Shown here: positions 9,573 to 18,448 of the stretch, in pieces
Layout: every line of letters begins with the position of its first letter
Position numbering within the stretch: position 1 is the stretch's first letter
The notes under the pieces: generated by a model
What the model was told of the DNA's origin: nothing
The model's database searches: none
The model's input: the letters and a program-made list of their open reading frames with translations, nothing else
Position numbers and translations under genes: made by a program
Assembly: GCF_000940805.1 (NCBI RefSeq)
Contig: NZ_CP007142.1
Span: 1,216,593-1,280,592, forward strand
DNA: 64,000 nt
Source: Gynuella sunshinyii YC6258
GTDB lineage: Bacteria; Pseudomonadota; Gammaproteobacteria; Pseudomonadales; Natronospirillaceae
Reading direction: 5' to 3'

Positions 9573-11822
9573 ATGAGAACAGAAATTTTATTGAATAAAG
9601 ATTGGTGCTTTAAAGCGGGTTTTGAGCTGTCTGATACCACTGCCGAAAATTTTGCAGATTATCAGAAAGTTTTGTTGCCACATACGGTAGAAGAATTGCC
9701 GTTCAACTATTTTGATGAAAAATGTTATCAGCGACAGTACACCTATCAGTTACAGCTGACACCTGAGTTATTGCAGTCAGTGACCGGCAAGCGCCAGGCG
9801 TATTTATTGTTTGAAGGCGTGATGGCGTATTGTCAGGTCTATCTGAATGGAGAGCTGCTGCAAGAACATAAAGGTGGTTATACACCCTTCGAAGTGCATC
9901 TTGGTAAAGCTCTGAAAAATGGCCAGAACAACTTGTTGACTGTCATGGTAGATGCCAGCGAACGTGCAGATATTCCACCGTTTGGCGGACAGATAGATTA
10001 TCTGACCTATGGTGGTATTTATCGTGATGTGCGCCTTCTGGTGACTGATGAAATCTCCATCGCCAATCTGAAAATTGAAACCCAGGATACTCTGGCAGCG
10101 AAAAAATCCGTTACAGTCGATTGTTTTTTCCGTAATCCTGATAACTATAATGGTGCCATTGAAGTCAAAGTGAACCTGAAGACCCTTTCCGGGGAAGTTC
10201 TGGCGAGTAACTCGGGTAAATGCTATATGCTGGATGCCTCTCCGGTCAGAGTGAGTCTGAACGAGTTGGAGAATCTGCAATTGTGGGAGCCGGGCAACCC
10301 GGCTCTTTATCAGATCGAATGCGAACTGAGCAGTGAAGCCGGTAATGACTGCTGGCAGCAGAACTTCGGTTTCAGAACGGCTGAGTTTACACCGGAAGGC
10401 TTCCTGCTGAACAACAAACCACTGAAAATCCGAGGTATTAATCGGCATCAGTCGTGGCCTTATGTGGGTTATGCCATGGGACAGCGGGCTCAGGAAAAAG
10501 ATGCCGAAATAATTAAATACGATCTTGGTTTTGATCTGGTGCGTACTTCTCATTACCCTCAGTCAAAGTATTTTCTGGATCATTGTGACCGTATTGGACT
10601 TCTGGTATTTGAAGAAATTCCCGGTTGGCAACATCTGGGAGAAGGTGAGTGGAAAGATCTGGTATGTCAGGATGTTTCCGACATGATCCGTCGCGACTGG
10701 AACCATCCGTCCATTATCATGTGGGGCGTTCGGGTCAATGAAAGTCAGGACGATGATGTACTGTATACCCGCACCAATGCCATTGCCCACGAACTGGACA
10801 CAACCCGTCAGACCGGTGGAGTGCGCTTTATTACCGAAAGCAATCTGTTGGAAGACGTATATACCATGAATGATTTCATTCATGAGGGTAAGGATAAGAT
10901 TCTGCGGGATCAGCAGGAAGTAACCGGCCTGGATCATAAGGTTCCCTACATTGTGACGGAGTTTAACGGTCACATGTTTCCGACCAAGCGTTTTGACCAG
11001 GAAGAAAGACAGCACGAACACACCATGCGGCATTTGCGCATCATGAATCGTATGTATGGGGATTCCGGAATCAGTGGTTGTATCGGCTGGTGTTTCTTCG
11101 ACTACAACACCCACAAGGATTTTGGCTCCGGAGATCGCATTTGTTATCACGGAATTACGGATATGTTCCGTATTGAAAAATTCGCCGCTTATGCCTATGC
11201 CAGCCAGATGGATCCAAAGGTTAAACCTGTGTTACAAGCTGCTACATTCTGGAGCCGTGGCGAGCGTTCCATTGGTGGTGTCATGCCCTTGCTGGTGCTG
11301 ACCAACTGTGACTATATTGAATTTCAGTATGGTAACTGTGATGTCCGCCGTATTTATCCCGATCGTGAGACGTTTGAGCACCTGCCGCATGCACCGGTGA
11401 TCGTTGATGAACGCAGTGTGACGCCCACCGAACTGGGATCATGGGGACTGGAATGGTCTGAGGTTGTGATGACCGGTTATGTGGATGGCGAGAAGGTCAT
11501 TGAGCGCCGTTATTCCTGTGACCCGGTACCTCACACACTATCGGTGCAGGCAGACCATCTGCAATTGTCCGCAGGTGTCAAAGATGCCACTCGTATCGTG
11601 ATCAAAGGTCTGGATCAGACCGGTAATCCGATGGCATTCTGGAATCCCGTTGTGGAATTGAGCCTCAAAGGTCCTGGACGGATTCTCGGTCCCTCTAAAG
11701 TGGCCTTGTCAGGTGGTGCTATTGCGACCTATGTTGAAACCAGATTAGAGCCGGGAACGTTGGAGTTGACCGTATCCTGTGAAGGTATGGAAACGCAGAC
11801 AATCAATATTGAAGTGCTTTAA
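9573..11822 (+). CDS. Glycoside hydrolase family 2, beta-galactosidase-like
   Basis: A 749-residue GH2 enzyme, cytoplasmic (no signal peptide), probably hydrolysing beta-galactosides or a related beta-linked sugar brought in by the adjacent transporter. Domain order is an N-terminal sugar-binding jelly roll (residues ~20-170), an immunoglobulin-like domain (~175-280), a TIM barrel (~285-560) and a C-terminal beta domain. RTSHYPQ is the typical barrel motif. The acid/base is Glu390 in RVNES and the nucleophile Glu463 in VTEFNG. It is shorter than LacZ (about 1020) and more like Bacteroidetes-type GH2 proteins. The start at 9573 avoids reading through the permease end. Beta-glucuronidase or beta-mannosidase activity cannot be ruled out. 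Confidence 0.88.
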   Translation: MRTEILLNKDWCFKAGFELSDTTAENFADYQKVLLPHTVEELPFNYFDEKCYQRQYTYQLQLTPELLQSVTGKRQAYLLFEGVMAYCQVYLNGELLQEHKGGYTPFEVHLGKALKNGQNNLLTVMVDASERADIPPFGGQIDYLTYGGIYRDVRLLVTDEISIANLKIETQDTLAAKKSVTVDCFFRNPDNYNGAIEVKVNLKTLSGEVLASNSGKCYMLDASPVRVSLNELENLQLWEPGNPALYQIECELSSEAGNDCWQQNFGFRTAEFTPEGFLLNNKPLKIRGINRHQSWPYVGYAMGQRAQEKDAEIIKYDLGFDLVRTSHYPQSKYFLDHCDRIGLLVFEEIPGWQHLGEGEWKDLVCQDVSDMIRRDWNHPSIIMWGVRVNESQDDDVLYTRTNAIAHELDTTRQTGGVRFITESNLLEDVYTMNDFIHEGKDKILRDQQEVTGLDHKVPYIVTEFNGHMFPTKRFDQEERQHEHTMRHLRIMNRMYGDSGISGCIGWCFFDYNTHKDFGSGDRICYHGITDMFRIEKFAAYAYASQMDPKVKPVLQAATFWSRGERSIGGVMPLLVLTNCDYIEFQYGNCDVRRIYPDRETFEHLPHAPVIVDERSVTPTELGSWGLEWSEVVMTGYVDGEKVIERRYSCDPVPHTLSVQADHLQLSAGVKDATRIVIKGLDQTGNPMAFWNPVVELSLKGPGRILGPSKVALSGGAIATYVETRLEPGTLELTVSCEGMETQTINIEVL

Positions 11823-11843
11823 CCGCCAGCATTAACCTGATGC

Positions 11844-11872
11844 AGCAGCCTGTTGTAACCCAACAGGCTGCT
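11844..11872. terminator. Bidirectional terminator hairpin between GH2 gene and histidine kinase
   Basis: AGCAGCCTGTTG-TAACC-CAACAGGCTGCT is a perfect 12-bp stem with a 5-base loop, followed by TTT. It lies between two convergent genes, so it could stop transcription from both sides. Confidence 0.75.
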
Positions 11873-11914
11873 TTGCTCCATTTTATTTATCCCAGTAACA
11901 AAAATCATGGCCTG

Positions 11915-13657
11915 CTAGGCCGCGTGAACATCTTCGTCTGCGTCCTCATTTTCGTTTTCTTCTGCTTTCGGGAAGATAACGGTAAAGCGGGTCCATTGCC
12001 CAACTTCACTTTCGCAGATGATATCGCCAAAGTGTTTGTTGACGACTATGTCATAGGAAATATTCAGCCCCAAACCGGTTCCTTTGCCTGCTTCTTTTGT
12101 GGTGAAAAACGGCTCGAATACTTTGGAAATATTTTCGCTGGGAATCCCTTTGCCATTATCTTCCACCGCCACTAATACCGCATTATCCTGATCCCATGAC
12201 TGAATGCGGATAAGACCGTGTTTCCCTTTATCTTTAATTGCATGTGCCGCATTTACCAGCAGGTTAGTCATTACCTGGCTCAGTTGTCCGAAGTGGCCTG
12301 AGATCATTCCCTTGGCATTGAGTTCCAGCTTGACGTCACAGTTATATTTGATTTCGTTATGGACCAGTCTCAAGGTGCTGTGTATGACATCATTAATAAT
12401 TAACAGCTCTTTGTCGTCGGCATTTTGGTCGGCGCGGGCATAATTCTTCAGATTATTGACGATTTCCCTGACTCGTTGTCCTCCTTCAGCGCAGTCGCCC
12501 AAAAGGTCTGACGAATCGCTGAGTAGATATTCAATGTCTGCTTTGGCTTTCAGCTGGTTGATGTTTTCGCGCAGGGTTTCCAAATCGATGGCTTCATTGA
12601 TTTCCATTTCAATGTTGCTGAGATAATTTTTCAGTTCCGTCATGTACTCCATCATCGTGTGTATGTTGCTGGTAACATAACCGATTGGATTGTTGATCTC
12701 GTGAGCGACGCCTGCCGCCATTTGGCCAATGGATGCCATTTTTTCCTGCTGCACCATTTTTGACTGGGCTTCTTTCATCGATTCAATGGATTCTTTTAAC
12801 GCGAGATTACTTTTCTGCAGCGCGGTCGTGCGACTGATAATTTCCGATTCCAGATCTTCATTTAAGCGGGTGATCCGTTGCTGAATAATCATCAGACGTT
12901 TCAGTGCCAGATCCACCGTGCGCAGGAATACAATCTGCACACTGGCGATGCGACCAAGCTCATTTTTCATGTCGGTTTTTTGCTTGAGCAGCTGAATTGG
13001 TCGTTTGAAATGGATATGTCTGAGACGGTTGTAGTCCACGTCGGTGTTGCTTAAAAGCTGGGCGATCAGGCGAATATCAGAATCTGCGGCTTCAAAGCCG
13101 GCAGTAATCTGGTTGATCGGCGTTGATATCTTACTTCGAAGCCACCACGTCAATGTCAGTATTTCCAGAACGATAATCAATACTGTACTAATTAATGCTG
13201 TAACGACCACAGAGTGAACTTCTCTGATCAGTGCATGATTGTGGAAGCCGACATATATTTTAATATTCGGAAAAGTCCTGCTATCGACCTCTACCTGATA
13301 AAAAGCATCCGGATGTGGTGGTAAAGAGGTATCGGAAGAATATATGACGGCTTTACTCATTGCGTTTGAGCGATATCCCATGACGTGATTGTTTTGATCA
13401 ATGAAAGCGATGTACGCCAGGGAATTGCTTAAATCAAAATAAAAATCCAGTATTTCCAGGTAGGGGGTATGCATGGTTGATGGCAGGGCGCCGAAATCAA
13501 AGTTTTGTATATGATTGACCAGGCTGTCGCACAGTATCAGAAAATTTTTTTCCGCGTGTTTTTCAGCAATGAGTATCGTCACCACGCTGGAAACCAGTAT
13601 CACGGCAATGGATAGCATGATCATGAAACCGGTCAACTGGTGGCTGATTCTTCTCAT
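11915..13657 (-). CDS. Membrane sensor histidine kinase
   Basis: A 580-residue sensor kinase. Two transmembrane helices (residues ~9-31 and ~152-172) enclose a periplasmic sensor of about 120 residues. A long cytoplasmic coiled-coil (~230-305) leads to the HisKA domain with phospho-acceptor His319 in GVAHEINNP. The HATPase domain follows (N box NLLVNAAHAI, G boxes EDNGKGIP and GTGLGL, F box FEPFFTT). The C-terminus is an acidic tail. The type resembles kinases that pair with REC-only or HDOD/HD-GYP regulators. Its start overlaps the stop of the DUF6901-like gene by four bases (ATGA), and the divergent cluster at 14369-17627 holds the likely partner receivers. Confidence 0.92.
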   Translation of the reverse strand: MRRISHQLTGFMIMLSIAVILVSSVVTILIAEKHAEKNFLILCDSLVNHIQNFDFGALPSTMHTPYLEILDFYFDLSNSLAYIAFIDQNNHVMGYRSNAMSKAVIYSSDTSLPPHPDAFYQVEVDSRTFPNIKIYVGFHNHALIREVHSVVVTALISTVLIIVLEILTLTWWLRSKISTPINQITAGFEAADSDIRLIAQLLSNTDVDYNRLRHIHFKRPIQLLKQKTDMKNELGRIASVQIVFLRTVDLALKRLMIIQQRITRLNEDLESEIISRTTALQKSNLALKESIESMKEAQSKMVQQEKMASIGQMAAGVAHEINNPIGYVTSNIHTMMEYMTELKNYLSNIEMEINEAIDLETLRENINQLKAKADIEYLLSDSSDLLGDCAEGGQRVREIVNNLKNYARADQNADDKELLIINDVIHSTLRLVHNEIKYNCDVKLELNAKGMISGHFGQLSQVMTNLLVNAAHAIKDKGKHGLIRIQSWDQDNAVLVAVEDNGKGIPSENISKVFEPFFTTKEAGKGTGLGLNISYDIVVNKHFGDIICESEVGQWTRFTVIFPKAEENENEDADEDVHAA

Positions 13658-14304
13658 AATTCAAACAGCTCCTTGATATCTTCAAACTTATCTTCGATGT
13701 TGGCACCAACATTTTTAGCGATCAGGTCGAGATGAACCAGCGCATTTATGCTGGCATCTTCTTCGCATGCGAGCTGTAATCGACGGGCAATATAAACATT
13801 GACAATATGCAGGTTTTTATAGTTTTGATGCAACTTTTCAAGGTTGTTGACCGAAATATAGTCCTGCTGAATGTAGTGACTGATGTAGTGGTTACCCAAA
13901 ACCCGGATCAGTTGCTCAATGTTAGTGGCCAGAGGTAAGTGGTGTTTGGCGACGGGGCGAAGAAAGCGGGTATAAGGGCATTCGCCGGATGCCATGATCA
14001 GACCGATGAGTGAGCTCAGAGCCCTTTGAAAACTGCAGCGATGAGAAATAGTACGATGCTCTGTTGTCACTTCAAGATCAACCAGGTCATAAGAGATCTT
14101 GTCTTTAAAACATTCCACAACCACCGCCAGATCCACAGCAATCGGACAGTATTCCTCATTGAGCGGGCAATGAGGACACTTATGGGTCTCAAGACGGATC
14201 CAGTCATTAGTTGTTGAAACCGGCAGGCTTCCTTTTCTGGCGGGATCAATGCGGAATTCTGCAATTAACTGATTATTGTGAAAAAATTTGTAACAAATTG
14301 TCAT
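13654..14304 (-). CDS. DUF6901-like conserved protein upstream of histidine kinase
   Basis: A 216-residue soluble protein starting MTICYKFFHNNQLIAEF. A Cys-rich segment CPHCPLNEEYCP (residues ~40-51) followed by GECPYTRFLRP (~105-115) suggests a possible metal site. I believe this is the DUF6901 family, found next to histidine kinases and HDOD/REC genes; that recollection is not checked. The start at 14304 was preferred to an in-frame upstream ATG at 14421 because the longer form would overlap the divergent response-regulator gene. It is co-transcribed with the kinase. Function is unknown; it may be an accessory sensor or a kinase modulator. Confidence 0.75.
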   Translation of the reverse strand: MTICYKFFHNNQLIAEFRIDPARKGSLPVSTTNDWIRLETHKCPHCPLNEEYCPIAVDLAVVVECFKDKISYDLVDLEVTTEHRTISHRCSFQRALSSLIGLIMASGECPYTRFLRPVAKHHLPLATNIEQLIRVLGNHYISHYIQQDYISVNNLEKLHQNYKNLHIVNVYIARRLQLACEEDASINALVHLDLIAKNVGANIEDKFEDIKELFEL

Positions 14305-14368
14305 CGCAAAAACGGTATTGGAGAAAAACTCTATACTCAAGATAGTCCAAAAAAATAAAGAGTGATAT

Positions 14369-15166
14369 ATGACTCGAACAATTCTGGTGGTTGATGACGA
14401 AACCAATATTAGGAAAAGCATTCAGCGTATTTTTCGGTCTGGGCAATATGAAGTATTGACTGCGGGCGATGGTTTTGAAGCGCTGGATGTTATGAATCAG
14501 AAAGAAGTCGGTGTCATATTATCAGATCACCGGATGCCAAATATGGACGGTACCGAGCTGTTTACTCAGATCAAGGATCTCTATCCAAAGACAGTACGTA
14601 TCATGTTGACCGGATACAATGATGTTGACAATTTGACCCATGCGATCAACAACGGAGGTATCTATAAGTTTTTAACTAAACCCTGGGAAGACAGTGAATT
14701 GATAGAAGTGGTTGAATCTGCCTTTGAGATTTATGAAATGGAAGCTCGTAATGATGAGCTTTCCAAGCGTCTTAAACATATCAATGAACAACTGGAAAAC
14801 AGTGTCGCTCAACAATCCAGAGTTCTGAAAATGAACATCAGAACCCTACAGACCTCACAGGATATTATCGATTCCTTGCCAATGTCTATCGTTTGCTTCG
14901 GTGATGACGGCATCGTTGTAGAGGCGAATAAACAGGCCTGTTCTTTTTTCGGTCAAGGACATGCGTTGGTCGGAATGCCATTTGCCCAGGTATTGCCCAC
15001 AGAGATTACCAGTGTGATATCTGATCATCCCGGGCCGGATGATTTCAGAGAGATTGTCATTACCGGACCCAAAACCCTGGTATATGCGATCAGTAGTTTT
15101 GAAAGCACTTCAGGGGCTTCCGGTTTTATTTTCATCGGTTATGAGAAACATCTGAATGAAGATTAA
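14369..15166 (+). CDS. Response regulator with PAS-like C-terminal domain
   Basis: A 265-residue protein. The REC domain (residues 3-120) has acidic residues Asp9/Asp10, phospho-acceptor Asp53 in LSDHRMPNMDG, Thr81 in MLTGY and Lys104 in FLTKPW. A coiled-coil (~125-160) connects to a PAS-like domain (~165-260) that begins DIIDSLPMSIVCF. There is no DNA-binding output. It heads a four-gene overlapping operon, overlapping the next gene by 11 bases, and is divergent from the DUF6901/kinase pair. It is probably a phospho-signal receiver feeding the HDOD and HD-GYP proteins downstream (inference). Confidence 0.9.
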   Translation: MTRTILVVDDETNIRKSIQRIFRSGQYEVLTAGDGFEALDVMNQKEVGVILSDHRMPNMDGTELFTQIKDLYPKTVRIMLTGYNDVDNLTHAINNGGIYKFLTKPWEDSELIEVVESAFEIYEMEARNDELSKRLKHINEQLENSVAQQSRVLKMNIRTLQTSQDIIDSLPMSIVCFGDDGIVVEANKQACSFFGQGHALVGMPFAQVLPTEITSVISDHPGPDDFREIVITGPKTLVYAISSFESTSGASGFIFIGYEKHLNED

Positions 15167-15446
15167 TATTGCGGATGCAATGGCTGGTATGGTTTTGGCG
15201 AATGACATCATCAGCAACAATGTTCGTATTCTTAAAAAAGGGGCCGAGCTGACAGATAAGGTTATCCAGGCACTGCTCAAGCGCGATATTTTGACTGTGG
15301 ATGTAGTGGATGAAGGAAATTCGCGGCAGATGCATGTTGAATTGCAGAGGAAGATAGATCAGCGTTTTCAGCGTTATGAAAATAACTCTGCGATGATGGA
15401 GTTAAAAAATATAGTAATCAACGCCGTAGAGGAAACTTATGGATAG
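15156..15446 (+). CDS. Small protein resembling the N-terminal module of HD-GYP proteins
   Basis: A 96-residue protein starting MKINIADAMAGMVLANDI. The pattern D-A/L-x-x-GMVLAxDI...ILKKGAELTDKVIQALLKR matches the short beta-rich module often fused to HD-GYP or HDOD proteins. A second copy of the same pattern occurs at the C-terminus of the fourth gene (MVLADLKEGMVLSREV...ITRGSTLSARMIQKL). Both ends overlap neighbouring genes (11 and 8 bases), so it is surely co-translated. Function is unknown; it may be an interaction module separated from its enzyme. Confidence 0.75.
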   Translation: MKINIADAMAGMVLANDIISNNVRILKKGAELTDKVIQALLKRDILTVDVVDEGNSRQMHVELQRKIDQRFQRYENNSAMMELKNIVINAVEETYG

Positions 15447-16260
15447 CACTGAACTTGCTGTAACACTGCATGAGAAGCTTCATGCTATGAAGCCGTTCAG
15501 TAGTGCTGCTTTGAGAGCCATGAAGGAGCTGGACAGCAAGACTCCTTCCGTCGAAAAAGTCGCAGAACATATTGCACAGGATGTCAGTCTCACGGTGTTG
15601 GCACTGAAAATAGCGAATTCATCGTTTTACGGATTTTATCGTGAAGTTTCAAACCTCAAAGAAGTTGTCATGATATTGGGATTGAGTACCCTCAGAAACA
15701 TAATCATTACCGCATCATTGATGAAAGGGCTGGCGGTTGGGCCTAATGAGGACATTCGTACCCGCATCTGGCGGCATTCGCTCATGGTAGCCTGCATTTG
15801 TCGTTATATCGCAGCCCATATTAATGAGGATACTGATCAGTTTTATTTAAACGCGTTCCTGCACGACTTGGGGCACCTGGTGTTAAATGAAGTTTATCCG
15901 GTCAAGTTGGCGGCTATTCTGGACCATGAAGATCCTGCCAGTATGCGGGAGCAGCTTGTTGATGGTCTCAGCAATGTCGAGGTTGCAGTCATGGCCTGTA
16001 AAGTCTGGGCGTTGCCAACGGATATTGAACAACACATTTTTGATGTACGAAAACCCAGGTTGGCTAATAACCGCTATAAACATTCCATAGTGGTTGCTCA
16101 TACGCTGGCAACCGGCCTGGGTTACTGTATCACCCGACACGATCTCGTATCTGAGACCATTCAACACAATCTGGACGCACTAAATATTCCAGCAGAGGAT
16201 CTTGAGAAGATATTGATCGATTCAATCAGGGATTATCAATCTATTGAGCAAGTTATATGA
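15439..16260 (+). CDS. HDOD domain protein
   Basis: A 273-residue protein filled by an HDOD domain, a catalytically inactive relative of HD phosphohydrolases used in signalling. Typical features are KPFSSAALRAMKEL, IAQDVSLTVLALKIANSSFYG, the NLKEVVMILGLSTLRNI helix and FLHDLGHLVLNEVYP. The HD pair is retained here (HD in FLHDLGH), but the remaining HD-GYP metal ligands are not obvious. It overlaps both neighbours, by 8 and 4 bases. Confidence 0.9.
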   Translation: MDSTELAVTLHEKLHAMKPFSSAALRAMKELDSKTPSVEKVAEHIAQDVSLTVLALKIANSSFYGFYREVSNLKEVVMILGLSTLRNIIITASLMKGLAVGPNEDIRTRIWRHSLMVACICRYIAAHINEDTDQFYLNAFLHDLGHLVLNEVYPVKLAAILDHEDPASMREQLVDGLSNVEVAVMACKVWALPTDIEQHIFDVRKPRLANNRYKHSIVVAHTLATGLGYCITRHDLVSETIQHNLDALNIPAEDLEKILIDSIRDYQSIEQVI

Positions 16261-17627
16261 ATGTAGATACCAATACTTCCGAATATGAACCGCTGCTCAC
16301 GGAAAATGCAGAACTGAATGTTTTGTTTGTCGATGATGAACCCCAGATTCTGAGTTCGCTCAGACGGTTGTTTCGTCGGGAGCCCTACACGCTGTTTTTT
16401 GCTTGCAGTGGTGCAGAAGCGCTCGAAATCATGCAACAGCAAAAGATAGATGTCATTGTGTCGGACATGAGAATGCCCAATATGGACGGTGCCGAATTTC
16501 TGTCTGCGGCGCGTGAAATGCAGCCTGATACGATGAGAATTCTGTTGTCAGGTCAGTCAGATTTTCAGTCGATTATCAAAGCTCTCAATAATGGTGGGAT
16601 CAGTCGTTTTGTTTCCAAGCCATGGGATGACGATGGCCTCAAAAATATCGTATACGATGCGTTACGATTGAAGCGTCTGCAGATCGAGAAACTTAGATTA
16701 TTGGAAATTACCCGAAACCAGAACGAAATGCTGTTCCAGATGAATCATTCTCTGGAAGAGAAAGTTAAGGCCCGAACTTCAGAGTTGCAGCAGACGGCGG
16801 ATATGCTCGATGAGTCATACCGGGAATTGAAAGAGAGTTATAAAAACTTTGTTAAGTTGTTTAGTAATATCATTAATCAGAACCCTGGAACGAAGGAGGG
16901 TTTTTCTCAAAAAGTCGCAGAATTGTCTGAAATTCTTGCAGAGTCAATGAACTTGCCGGAAAGCGAAGTTGAAATTATTGAGCAGGCTGGTCATTTGCAT
17001 GAATTGGGAAAACTGATATTGCCCTACCATTGTCTCGATAAACCCTACACAGAACTCAATCAGAAAGAACGTTATGAGTTCTCGCGCTATCCAATATACG
17101 GGCACGCTGCATTAATTTCTGTCGATTATCTCGGAGACCAGGCCAATATAATTCTGCATCATCGTGAGACCTGGAATGGTAAAGGTTATCCTGACAAACT
17201 TGTGGGCGAAAAAATTCCGATTGGCAGTCGTATTCTGGCGGTGGCAGCCGATTTTTTCATGCTGACGGAAGGGTTGATGGTCAAACGGTTGGTCAGTGAG
17301 AAAGATGCGATTGATCGCATCCATAAATTATCCGGTATTAACTATGATCCCAATGTGGTGCTGTTGCTGGAAGAGGCCATTCAGCGGGTCAGTCATCGTG
17401 CTGCTGCAAATGAAATTCGCATGGTTCTGGCTGACTTGAAAGAAGGGATGGTGCTGTCACGTGAAGTACGCAGCAGTCGTGGAATTGTACTTATTACCCG
17501 GGGATCGACTCTAAGTGCGCGGATGATACAGAAACTGCGTGCTATGAAGTCCAGTGACCAGACTCTGGAAAGTTTTTATGTCATTGCCAACAACAAAGCG
17601 GCTAACAATTTTCAGAATAATTCCTGA
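16257..17627 (+). CDS. REC-HD-GYP-like protein with degenerate catalytic motifs
   Basis: A 456-residue protein. The REC domain (residues 20-135) has Asp70 in VSDMRMPNMDG and Lys121 in FVSKPW. A coiled coil spans ~140-205, an HD-GYP domain ~205-385, and a C-terminal module like the 96-residue protein occupies ~390-445. HD-GYP enzymes hydrolyse cyclic di-GMP. Here the HD pair is His248-Glu249 (LHELGK instead of LHDIGK), the helix His before it is missing (GFSQKV), and 'HP..G' is RYPIYG. HHRETWNGKGYP (300-311) keeps His-His and GYP. Several metal ligands are therefore altered, and the enzyme may be weak or inactive, acting as a c-di-GMP binder. Last gene of the operon. Confidence 0.9.
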   Translation: MNVDTNTSEYEPLLTENAELNVLFVDDEPQILSSLRRLFRREPYTLFFACSGAEALEIMQQQKIDVIVSDMRMPNMDGAEFLSAAREMQPDTMRILLSGQSDFQSIIKALNNGGISRFVSKPWDDDGLKNIVYDALRLKRLQIEKLRLLEITRNQNEMLFQMNHSLEEKVKARTSELQQTADMLDESYRELKESYKNFVKLFSNIINQNPGTKEGFSQKVAELSEILAESMNLPESEVEIIEQAGHLHELGKLILPYHCLDKPYTELNQKERYEFSRYPIYGHAALISVDYLGDQANIILHHRETWNGKGYPDKLVGEKIPIGSRILAVAADFFMLTEGLMVKRLVSEKDAIDRIHKLSGINYDPNVVLLLEEAIQRVSHRAAANEIRMVLADLKEGMVLSREVRSSRGIVLITRGSTLSARMIQKLRAMKSSDQTLESFYVIANNKAANNFQNNS

Positions 17628-17640
17628 TTGGGTTAATTGG

Positions 17641-18282
17641 TCAGTTGTCCTTGCCGTAACCGGCCATAAACAGTCTGACTGCACTGTGGACGACTCTTTG
17701 AATTTCATCGATTTGAGGCTCACAGCTTGCCTGGCAAAACAATTGTTTTTTGATTAAGCCACCGTAGGCAAGGTCTACAAACTGTTGGGATGCCAGCTCA
17801 CAGTCGTCGATATCCAGTAACCCGGCACTGGTTTGAGTTTGCAGATACTCTTTCAGAACGAGTCGACTGGTCATTGGCATGCAGGACAAGAAATTCCCGG
17901 AAGGTTCAGGAATGCGATCAATAACACCGAGCAGAATACGCATGAGTCGGACATAGCCGTTCTTTGTCAACAGTTTCGCAACGGCCACACCATATTGCTG
18001 AAGAGTTTCGGCTATCGGCGTATCGTATTGCAGAGAAAGGCGGGTGGCGGCCAGCATTTTTTCGCGCTCCAATTCCACCAATGCAGAAAATAAATCCTCT
18101 TTATTCTGAAAATAGACATAGATCGTGCCTTTCGACACTCCGGCTTCCCGGGTGATGTCGTTCATGCTGGCTGCATCATAGCCCATTCTCATAAAGACCT
18201 GCCTGGCTCCATCCATAATCTGCATCCGCTTTATGGGGTCTTCTCCGGCAGCCTTCCGGGTATGTTTTTCCGCTTTATTCAT
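17641..18282 (-). CDS. TetR-family repressor of the adjacent efflux pump
   Basis: A 213-residue TetR/AcrR-type regulator. The helix-turn-helix lies at residues ~22-66 (GARQVFMRMGYDAASMNDI, then GVSKGTIYVYFQNKEDLF), and the C-terminal ligand-binding domain is helical. It is transcribed away from the HlyD/MFS efflux genes. Two CGAACC-N4-GGTTCG palindromes occupy the shared 166-base promoter region, so it very likely represses both itself and the pump. The inducing compound is unknown. Confidence 0.92.
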   Translation of the reverse strand: MNKAEKHTRKAAGEDPIKRMQIMDGARQVFMRMGYDAASMNDITREAGVSKGTIYVYFQNKEDLFSALVELEREKMLAATRLSLQYDTPIAETLQQYGVAVAKLLTKNGYVRLMRILLGVIDRIPEPSGNFLSCMPMTSRLVLKEYLQTQTSAGLLDIDDCELASQQFVDLAYGGLIKKQLFCQASCEPQIDEIQRVVHSAVRLFMAGYGKDN

Positions 18283-18340
18283 AACAAAATTAGGTTACTT
18301 GATTTCAGTGGCGGTTATTGTAGATGAATTTCAAAAAATT

Positions 18341-18356
18341 CGAACCGCTTGGTTCG
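18341..18356. promoter_or_regulatory. Putative TetR operator O1
   Basis: CGAACCGCTTGGTTCG is a perfect 6-bp inverted repeat with a 4-base spacer, 59 bases upstream of the tetR start. Confidence 0.75.
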
Positions 18357-18395
18357 ATTAATACTTGATCTCAGACAAAAATACCACTACTTTAT

Positions 18396-18419
18396 CGAAC
18401 CGAACCGTATGGTTCGATA
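18396..18419. promoter_or_regulatory. Putative TetR operator O2
   Basis: CGAACCGTATGGTTCG at 18401-18416 repeats operator O1 exactly 60 bases further on. It is extended by an extra direct half site (TCGAAC at 18395-18400) and by flanking AT/TA. It lies 33 bases before the efflux-pump start. Confidence 0.75.
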
Positions 18420-18448
18420 AAACTGTAATTGATGTCGGGTAGTGGGTG

